From Alphaproteobacteria bacterium (GTDB taxonomy: Bacteria > Pseudomonadota > Alphaproteobacteria > Rhodobacterales > Rhodobacteraceae): a stretch of DNA of 8,334 bases. Both the position numbers and the translations under genes were made by a program. The stretch's first letter is position 1. Every line of letters starts with the position of its first letter. The stretch spans positions 1 through 8,334 of the forward strand of contig JAJRUE010000164.1 of the NCBI GenBank assembly GCA_024277955.1. The letters are read 5' to 3'. Positions 1 to 7,331 of the stretch are shown one piece after another. Under the pieces are notes generated by a model. The model was not told where the DNA came from. It did no database searches and was given only the letters and a program-made list of their open reading frames with translations.

Positions 1-1
1 C

Positions 2-139
2 GACCTGCGGCTGAAATCGCGCACGGTCACCCAGATGGCGCGGGCGGCAATCTCGTGCAAGGCCGGCGGCGTCGGCCGCTACGGGCGGTCGAATTTCGTG
101 CACATGGACAGCGGCCCGGTCCGCACCTGGCGGGGCTGA
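2..139 (+). CDS. C-terminal fragment of DUF882 / YcbK-like (peptidase M15-type) protein
   Basis: Only the last 45 codons and a TGA stop are inside the window; the 5' part lies to the left. The visible end reads GGVGRYGRSNFVHMDSG followed by PVRTW, the hallmark C-terminus of the DUF882/YcbK family (Peptidase_M15_2), whose members usually end GGVGxYxxSxFVHxDxGxxRxW. In that family the His of FVHxD is a probable metal ligand. Family members are generally exported, often with a twin-arginine signal, and are thought to act on peptidoglycan; that is family knowledge, since the N-terminus and the other zinc-site residues cannot be seen here. The gene converges with the tRNA-Arg gene and the suf operon. 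Function of this copy is inferred from the tail motif only. Confidence 0.8.
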   Translation, partial: DLRLKSRTVTQMARAAISCKAGGVGRYGRSNFVHMDSGPVRTWRG

Positions 140-177
140 ACGAGCGCGCCCCTTTCACATTTCGAGAACCGGAACGA

Positions 178-195
178 CGGCGCCTTCGGGCGCCG
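178..195. repeat. GC-rich hairpin with TTCG loop
   Basis: A perfect 7-bp inverted repeat (CGGCGCC / GGCGCCG) encloses a TTCG loop. On the plus strand this makes a C(UUCG)G tetraloop, an exceptionally stable RNA fold. It lies 38 bases after the DUF882 stop codon, so it may act at the 3' end of that transcript. No T-run follows, so it is not a classical intrinsic terminator. Its right arm shares bases 193-195 with the next palindrome, so the two cannot both form fully. Confidence 0.75.
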
Positions 196-215
196 AAATC
201 TTTCAAAGATTTCGG
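193..215. repeat. AT-centred palindrome, second of three
   Basis: Perfect inverted repeat: the 11-base arm CCGAAATCTTT is mirrored around a single central C at 204. As RNA it would form about 9 bp with a 5-base loop. It has no T-tract behind it in either direction. From memory, motifs of the type GAAATCTTTCAAAGATTTC are common between genes in Rhodobacteraceae, which would make it a dispersed element; this was not checked. Confidence 0.75.
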
Positions 216-216
216 T

Positions 217-239
217 CCGTTTTCTTTGCAAGAAAACGG
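217..239. repeat. Palindrome with 10-bp arms, third of three
   Basis: Inverted repeat with 10-bp arms CCGTTTTCTT and AAGAAAACGG around a 3-base loop TGC. It begins one base after the preceding palindrome. It is the first strong hairpin reached by transcription leaving the tRNA-Arg gene on the minus strand (52 bases beyond the encoded CCA), so it may help end that transcript or protect its 3' end. The T-rich part is inside the stem, not after it, so a terminator role is uncertain. Confidence 0.7.
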
Positions 240-291
240 CGCGCCAGACCGGTTCGCGGGGATGGTCGTTCGCAGGAGCGGTCGGGGGGAT

Positions 292-368
<77 letters not shown>

Positions 369-378
369 GCGTGGGCCC

Positions 379-407
379 GATATAGGCCAAGCTCGCGGTG
401 CCAGCAA
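379..407 (-). promoter_or_regulatory. Candidate sigma-70 promoter of tRNA-Arg
   Basis: On the minus strand a TTGCTG element (407-402) is separated by exactly 17 bp from TATATC (384-379). The end of the -10 element is 10 bases before the mature tRNA 5' end, so transcription would start only about 3-4 bases upstream of the tRNA. The discriminator between the -10 and the start is very GC-rich (GGGCCCACGC), as in promoters of stable RNA genes under stringent control. The spacing and position are seen; promoter activity is inferred. Confidence 0.6.
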
Positions 408-411
408 TCGC

Positions 412-435
412 AAAAATCCGCCCGTGGCGGATTTT
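412..435 (-). terminator. Rho-independent terminator of the suf operon
   Basis: On the minus strand, 18 bases past the sufS stop codon, a perfect 10-bp stem (AAAATCCGCC and GGCGGATTTT) encloses the loop ACG. The descending arm runs into five T residues (416-412). This is the standard shape of an intrinsic terminator and marks the end of the operon right after sufS. A smaller GC-rich inverted repeat (436-449, arms GCGCC/GGCGC) lies between it and the stop codon. Confidence 0.85.
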
Positions 436-453
436 GCGCCGGCGGGCGCCGGC

Positions 454-1674
<1,221 letters not shown>

Positions 1675-2274
1675 CTAGATCATCCCCATCATGTTCCAGC
1701 CCAGCACCGAAAAGATCATCCTGAGCACGGTCGCAATCGCCATCGTCGCCACCAGCATCACGAAAAAAACCGCCCAGGCGGACCGGAACCCGTGCATCTC
1801 GGCGATGAACTGGGTCAGCAGCCAGAACAGCAGAAAGATCCCGGCAAAGCCGACCAGCCCCCCCAGCAGCGGAAACACCAGCCCCAGCACGATCTGCACG
1901 ACCTGCAGCCCGACCAGAATCGCCTGCACCCAGCTGACCAGCAGGATCGCATCCTCCAGCCGGCCCCTGCCCCGCATCGCCCGGCCGAAAATGTCGATGG
2001 CAAAGACCATGATCACCATCACCAGCGCCTGCGACACCGCCATTTCGAAGGGCGGCATGGCAAGCGCGCTGTCGCTCGGGTCCAGCCAGGCCAGGCGCGC
2101 GTTCAGCACGAAGGACAGATAGCCGGTCACGGTGCTCACCACCGCCACCAGCAACAGCAGCAGCCAGCGGTCGCGCAGCGCCATGTCGACGGCGATGATC
2201 CGGCGGGCCATGGCGCGCGGGTCGCGCAGGGTCGCCGCGGTTTCGCGCAGAAAGACTTGTGGGCTTGGGGTCAC
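1675..2274 (-). CDS. YIP1-family-like membrane protein (second of pair)
   Basis: A 199-aa integral membrane protein. Its soluble N-terminus of about 35 residues contains PSPQVFLRETAATLRDP and a cluster of Arg. About five hydrophobic segments follow, near residues 37-58, 79-97, 108-131, 133-158 and 165-190. This topology, and its place after sufD, fit the bacterial YIP1-domain proteins (PF04893) that I recall from Rhodobacteraceae suf operons; the assignment is by pattern and context, with no catalytic motif. I chose the GTG at 2274: it overlaps the stop of the previous gene as GTGA and has a GGAG ribosome binding site 7 bases upstream. A longer frame reaching 2652 would overlap the previous gene almost entirely and is not credible. 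Its TAG stop directly abuts the sufS ATG. The molecular function is unknown. Confidence 0.8.
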   Translation of the reverse strand: MTPSPQVFLRETAATLRDPRAMARRIIAVDMALRDRWLLLLLVAVVSTVTGYLSFVLNARLAWLDPSDSALAMPPFEMAVSQALVMVIMVFAIDIFGRAMRGRGRLEDAILLVSWVQAILVGLQVVQIVLGLVFPLLGGLVGFAGIFLLFWLLTQFIAEMHGFRSAWAVFFVMLVATMAIATVLRMIFSVLGWNMMGMI

Positions 2275-2765
2275 GAGGGGGCTCCGGGTTTTTCCGCCTG
2301 ATAGAGCGATGCGCCCCAGATGAGCACAAAGCCGCCAAGCGCCACAACCCCGAAAACGGATTGCACCGGCTGCGGCAGACCCAGCCCGACCACCAGCCCG
2401 TTGGCCAGCCAGGCCGGGGCCGCCGCCAGCAGCGCCCAGAACAGCGCCAGCCGGGCCGAAAACCAGCTGCCCCGCCCGCCAAAGGCCCGCGCCAGCAGAT
2501 GCGACACCGCCGCCACCGCGTAAAGCACCAGCGGCATGATGAACAGCCAGGCCAGCAGCGCCCCGCCGAGGCGCGCGTTCAGCGGCGTCGAGGGGTCGGC
2601 CAGCGCCAGACCGGCCAGGCGCGGCCATTGCGCGACAAAGATCAGCCCGCAACCGGCGATCAGATAGATCAGCGCCCGGTCCTCGCGCACCCCTTCGTCG
2701 AGTCGGCGCCGGATCACCCGGCGCGGGTGGCGCCAGCTGATCAGCATGTCGGCGGCAATGCCCAT
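2271..2765 (-). CDS. YIP1-family-like membrane protein (first of pair)
   Basis: A 164-aa integral membrane protein. A short, basic N-terminal amphipathic stretch (SWRHPRRVIRRRLDEG, residues 10-25) is followed by the motif REDRALIYLIAGCGLIFVAQ and WPRL. I recall this pattern from Rhodobacteraceae proteins labelled YIP1 family. About four hydrophobic segments are visible, near residues 31-47, 67-92, 104-129 and 136-155. It starts 13 bases after the sufD stop, with a weak GGGA-type ribosome binding site, and overlaps the next gene by four bases (GTGA). The two genes are therefore likely co-translated and their products may form a heteromeric membrane complex (inference). No binding or catalytic residues can be recognised. 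Confidence 0.75.
   Translation of the reverse strand: MGIAADMLISWRHPRRVIRRRLDEGVREDRALIYLIAGCGLIFVAQWPRLAGLALADPSTPLNARLGGALLAWLFIMPLVLYAVAAVSHLLARAFGGRGSWFSARLALFWALLAAAPAWLANGLVVGLGLPQPVQSVFGVVALGGFVLIWGASLYQAEKPGAPS
2282..2285 (-). promoter_or_regulatory. Ribosome binding site fixing the GTG start at 2274
   Basis: GGAG on the minus strand, 7 bases before the GTG that overlaps the preceding stop codon (GTGA). It decides the start of the second YIP1-like gene in favour of the 199-aa product over the 325-residue open frame. Confidence 0.65.
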
Positions 2766-2778
2766 CTCGCGATCCCGA

Positions 2779-4068
2779 TCAGCGACGGTGGCGCTGCAGC
2801 CAGGCTTCCAGCCGGCCCAGAAGCTCTTCGGTGATCGCCGGGCTGTGGATTTCCTCCATCGCTTCGCTCAGGAAGGCCAGAACCAGCATGTCCTGCGCAT
2901 CGCTGCGCGCCACCCCGCGGGCGCGCAGGTAGAACAGCGCATCCTCGTCGATGGCGCCGGTGGTCGAGCCGTGACTGCAGGCCACGTCATCGGCGTAGAT
3001 TTCCAGTTCCGGCTTGGCCAGAAACTGGCTGTCGCCGTCCAGCAGAAGCGCCTGGCTGATCTGGTAGCCGTCGGTCTTCTGCGCCCCTTCCCTGACCAGG
3101 ATCTTGCCCTGGAACACGCCCACGGCGCCGTTCCTGAGCACCTTCTTGAACACCTGCCGGCTTTCGCAGTTCAGCGCGTCATGGGTGATGAAAACGGTGT
3201 CGTCGTGGTGAAACTTGCCATCGCCCACCGCGGCGCCGGCGACATGGGCCACCGCGTCGTCGCCGGTGAACTCGATCACCGCCTCGTTGCGGGTCAGGAT
3301 GCCGTTCACGGTCAGCGTGAAGCTCTTGAAGCGGCTTTCGCGCCCCAGCCGGGCGAATGTATGGGTCACCGAGCGGCGTTCGTGGTCGCGCCCCTGGGTG
3401 CGCACGTGGTGGAAGGTGCCGCCATCGGCGATATCGACCTCGGTCACCTTGTTCAGCCGCGCAGCCCCGGGGCCGTTTTCGAGCAGGGTCAGTTCGGCCC
3501 CTTCCTCGACCCGGATCACGTGGTGCAGCATCACGTCCGAAGTTTCGTCCCGGTGCAGGTAGATCAGCGACACCGGGCGCGAAACCCTGCCGGTGGCCCG
3601 GATCACCACGCCATCGGCGGCAAAGGCGGTGTTGAGCGCCGCCAGCGGGCGCGCCACTGGCGACTGCCCGCGCGCTTCCAGCGCCCCGAACAGCCCCCTG
3701 GACCAGTGGATATCGGTGCCCGCCACATCGGCAAGCCGTTCGATTTCAATCCCTTCCTGGGCCAGATCGTCCGAGGCATCGGCGTCGAAGACCCCGTCCA
3801 CGAACACCACCCTGAGCCGGTCAAGTTCGCCGAACACCGGGGTGTCGTCGCCCGGATCGAACAGCGCAGCGCGCGGCGCGTCGGGCTGCACCAGCGTCGC
3901 CGGGTCGGTGAATTTCCAGTATTCGTCGCGCCGCCCCGGCAGGCCCGCAGCCCCCAGCCGGTCGAGCGCGTCGCGGCGCGCCGCCGTGATCCAGCCGCCG
4001 CCCTCGGGCATGCTCAGCCCGGCCAGCCGGGTTTCGGTCGCATCCGCCCTTGCCTTTGCCAGCGCCAT
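2779..4068 (-). CDS. sufD: SufD, Fe-S cluster assembly scaffold subunit
   Basis: Partner of SufB and SufC in the cytoplasmic SufBC2D scaffold that builds new Fe-S clusters; SufD is also linked to iron entry. The product is 429 aa (E. coli 423). The N-terminal region has the family motif GRRDEYWKFTDP (45-56). The central part forms the right-handed beta-helix typical of SufB/SufD, rich in H and D motifs such as KFHHDDTVFITHDALN. The C-terminal signature is EIYADDVACSHGST with Cys364 and His366, matching E. coli Cys358 and His360, followed by IDEDALFYLRARG (373-385). The start is the ATG at 4068, which overlaps the sufC stop as TGATG and has GAGGTGG 4 bases upstream. The open frame extends to 4320 but would lie inside sufC. 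The overlap implies coupled synthesis of SufC and SufD. Confidence 0.96.
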   Translation of the reverse strand: MALAKARADATETRLAGLSMPEGGGWITAARRDALDRLGAAGLPGRRDEYWKFTDPATLVQPDAPRAALFDPGDDTPVFGELDRLRVVFVDGVFDADASDDLAQEGIEIERLADVAGTDIHWSRGLFGALEARGQSPVARPLAALNTAFAADGVVIRATGRVSRPVSLIYLHRDETSDVMLHHVIRVEEGAELTLLENGPGAARLNKVTEVDIADGGTFHHVRTQGRDHERRSVTHTFARLGRESRFKSFTLTVNGILTRNEAVIEFTGDDAVAHVAGAAVGDGKFHHDDTVFITHDALNCESRQVFKKVLRNGAVGVFQGKILVREGAQKTDGYQISQALLLDGDSQFLAKPELEIYADDVACSHGSTTGAIDEDALFYLRARGVARSDAQDMLVLAFLSEAMEEIHSPAITEELLGRLEAWLQRHRR

Positions 4069-4823
4069 CACGCCACCTCGTTCAGAATGTCGGCATAGCC
4101 GTTGTTTTCGACCTCGAGCGCCAGTTCGGGGCCGCCGGTCTTGATGATGCGGCCATCGGCCATGATGTGCACCACGTCGGGCCTGATGTGGTCCAGCAGG
4201 CGCTGGTAATGGGTGATCACCAGAAAGCCGCGCTTGCCGTCGCGCAGCGCGTTGACGCCCTCGGCCACCAGCTTCATCGCGTCCACATCGAGCCCGCTGT
4301 CGGTCTCGTCCAGCACGCACATGCGCGGCTCGAGCATCGCCATCTGCAGGATTTCGTTGCGCTTTTTCTCGCCGCCGGAAAAGCCGACATTGACCGGCCG
4401 TTTCAGCATCTCGGCGTCAATCCTGAGCGCCTTCGCCCTGGCCCGGATTTCCTTGAGGAATTCGGTCGCCGAAAGCTCCTCCTGCCCGCGCGCCTTGCGC
4501 TGCGAATTCACCGCCGTGCGCAGAAAGGTCATGTTGCCGACGCCGGGGATTTCCACCGGGTATTGAAAGGCCAGGAACAGCCCCAGCGCGGCGCGTTCCT
4601 CGGGGTCCAGTTCCAGCAGGTCAACCCCATCCAGCGTGGCGCTGCCGCCGGTCACCTCGTAGCCGTCCTTGCCGGCCAGAACATAGGACAGCGTCGATTT
4701 GCCGGACCCGTTCGGGCCCATGATCGCATGCACTTCGCCCGCGCCGATGCTCAGGTCGACGCCCTTGAGGATCTGCTTGTCTTCTTCTTCAAGTTTGACC
4801 CGCAGGTCTTTGATTTCCAGCAT
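4068..4823 (-). CDS. sufC: SufC, ABC-type ATPase of the Suf complex
   Basis: Soluble ATP-binding-cassette ATPase that dimerises on SufB-SufD and drives the structural change needed for cluster assembly. The product is 251 aa (E. coli 248). All nucleotide-binding motifs are intact and in order: Walker A GPNGSGKST (36-44), Q-loop Gln87 in LAFQYP, ABC signature FSGGEKKRNE (148-157), Walker B CVLDE with catalytic Glu173, D-loop SGLD (176-179) and switch His205 in VITHYQRLL. The pair SGGEKKRNE and ETDSGLDVDAMK is typical of SufC rather than of transporter ATPases. A good ribosome binding site, AAAAGGT at 4837-4831, lies 7 bases before the ATG. The gene is separated from the upstream membrane-protein gene by 160 bases and overlaps sufD by one base. 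Confidence 0.97.
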   Translation of the reverse strand: MLEIKDLRVKLEEEDKQILKGVDLSIGAGEVHAIMGPNGSGKSTLSYVLAGKDGYEVTGGSATLDGVDLLELDPEERAALGLFLAFQYPVEIPGVGNMTFLRTAVNSQRKARGQEELSATEFLKEIRARAKALRIDAEMLKRPVNVGFSGGEKKRNEILQMAMLEPRMCVLDETDSGLDVDAMKLVAEGVNALRDGKRGFLVITHYQRLLDHIRPDVVHIMADGRIIKTGGPELALEVENNGYADILNEVA

Positions 4824-4983
4824 GTTTTCTACCTTTTCATTCTGATCGGGCCGCCCGTTCGGGCCGCCGTGCTCGCCAATGTCATGTGATGTGTTTCAAG
4901 CCGCGCGGCCGCAGGAATGCGCCCCAGGCCGCCCCCGGGGGCCTGAGCCTGCGCAAGTCTGTGCGCGGCGATGCGTTTGGGTG
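4824..4983 (-). other. Intercistronic gap before sufC with GC-rich hairpins
   Basis: A 160-base non-coding gap. It holds a GC-rich hairpin at 4925-4945 (arms CAGGCC/GGCCTG) just after the stop of the membrane-protein gene. Close to the sufC ribosome binding site there is a 9-bp direct repeat CGGGCCGCC at 4847-4855 and 4860-4868, which can also fold as small hairpins. Neither hairpin has a T-tract, so I do not call a terminator. A TTGAAA hexamer is present on the minus strand but no acceptable -10 follows 16-18 bp later. The structures might slow ribosomes or protect the sufC mRNA end; that is speculation. Confidence 0.5.
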
Positions 4984-5598
4984 TCAGGGGGTCGGCAGGC
5001 CGGTTTGCGCCGCCGCTTCCAGCGCCGCCAGATCCGGCAGGACCGGCACGCCGCGCGTCTGCTGATCCACCGGGATGCCCATGGCCATGTCCACCCATTG
5101 CGGGGAAAACACCCGGTCGAACAGCCCCGGCGCCAGGAACACCATGTCCTGCATCAGCAAGGCCATGGCCGCCACGCCGATCAGCTTGCCGATCTCGTGC
5201 GGGCGCGAACGCACCCGGATGACCGACCGCAGCGCGATCGCCAGCGCAATCGCCAGCACCATGTCGCTCAGCAGCCAGATATCCGCATCCGGCCCGCCCA
5301 GCCCGCCGCCGGTCAGCCGGAAGCGCGCGTAGCGCACCAGCCCGATCGCCAGCACCCCCAGCAACAGCCCGCCGGCCACGTCCCCCGGGATGCGCAGGGC
5401 GCGGTCCAGCCCCTTGGGCAGCGGCCGGGCATCGCGCCCGCGCGCCCTGGCTTTCCCGCCCTTGCGCGGCTTGGCGCGCAGCGCCTGCGCGTCCTCGACC
5501 GGGCCGGCATAGACCTGCGACATGGTATTCTCGCCGCCTGCGGAAATACGCTTCAACCTTTCCTGGAATTGCTGTTTCTGAAGGTTGGCCGTCACCAT
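4984..5598 (-). CDS. Unrecognised membrane protein encoded between sufB and sufC
   Basis: Function unknown. The product is 204 aa: a polar N-terminus with FQERLKRISAGGENTMSQVY (11-30), a very basic stretch (41-58, RAKPRKGGKARARGR), three hydrophobic segments near residues 73-90, 106-125 and 138-160, and a soluble C-terminal tail of about 40 residues. The ERLxRIxxGxxNT pattern is one I associate with Rhodobacterales proteins, and a hypothetical gene at this place in the suf operon is usual for that order (recollection). I kept the ATG at 5598 because the motif lies upstream of the alternative Met26; the second codon, GTG, could also start. The ribosome binding site is weak (GGTGACGGA). Codon use fits the neighbours. 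A role tied to the Suf complex at the membrane is inferred from position only. Confidence 0.8.
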   Translation of the reverse strand: MVTANLQKQQFQERLKRISAGGENTMSQVYAGPVEDAQALRAKPRKGGKARARGRDARPLPKGLDRALRIPGDVAGGLLLGVLAIGLVRYARFRLTGGGLGGPDADIWLLSDMVLAIALAIALRSVIRVRSRPHEIGKLIGVAAMALLMQDMVFLAPGLFDRVFSPQWVDMAMGIPVDQQTRGVPVLPDLAALEAAAQTGLPTP

Positions 5599-5790
5599 GT
5601 TCCGTCACCGATTTCCACCGTCCCGACGGCGAGAATGGCGAAACTTGCCGGCAGGAATGCGGCGCAAGGCGCACAATTTCACGCGTAACTGTCGCCGAAT
5701 CAGCCGGTAATCCCGGCCATACCGCCGGAACTGTCGCCAGCCCGCGAACAATCGCGCCGTCAGGCGGGCAGATGGATCGAACCGCCAAAA
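5599..5790 (-). other. Intercistronic gap after sufB with 10-bp direct repeats and a hairpin
   Basis: A 192-base gap separates sufB from the next gene, although most other junctions in the operon are tight. On the minus strand the decamer GGCGACAGTT occurs twice, at 5738-5729 and 5696-5687, exactly 42 bp apart. Between the copies is a small hairpin, 5703-5717 (arms GCCGG/CCGGC, loop 5). I find no convincing -35/-10 pair and no T-tract terminator. It could be a regulatory or mRNA-processing region, but nothing recognisable proves it. Confidence 0.5.
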
Positions 5791-7314
<1,524 letters not shown>

Positions 7315-7331
7315 GTCCTGTTCGCTTCCTT

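Noticed and set aside
2275..2652. Upstream extension of the second YIP1-like frame to a 325-residue product
   Set aside because: It would lie inside the first YIP1-like gene. The GTGA junction with GGAG 7 bases upstream explains the start better.
2746..4098. Plus-strand open frame (450 codons) opposite sufD
   Set aside because: It is the antisense shadow of sufD, whose frame carries clear family motifs; it has no credible ribosome binding site or motif.
4069..4320. Upstream extension of the sufD frame (84 more codons)
   Set aside because: It would overlap sufC completely in that stretch and its translation is Arg/Gly-rich noise. The ATG at 4068 has a good ribosome binding site and a TGATG junction.
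4925..4945. GC-rich hairpin after the membrane-protein gene as a terminator
   Set aside because: There is no T-run on the minus strand after the stem, and sufC follows in the same direction without a recognisable promoter; read-through is more likely.
5605..5682. Small 25-codon GTG-started frame in the gap after sufB
   Set aside because: It is very short and Arg-rich, with no ribosome binding site and no recognisable pattern; chance is sufficient.
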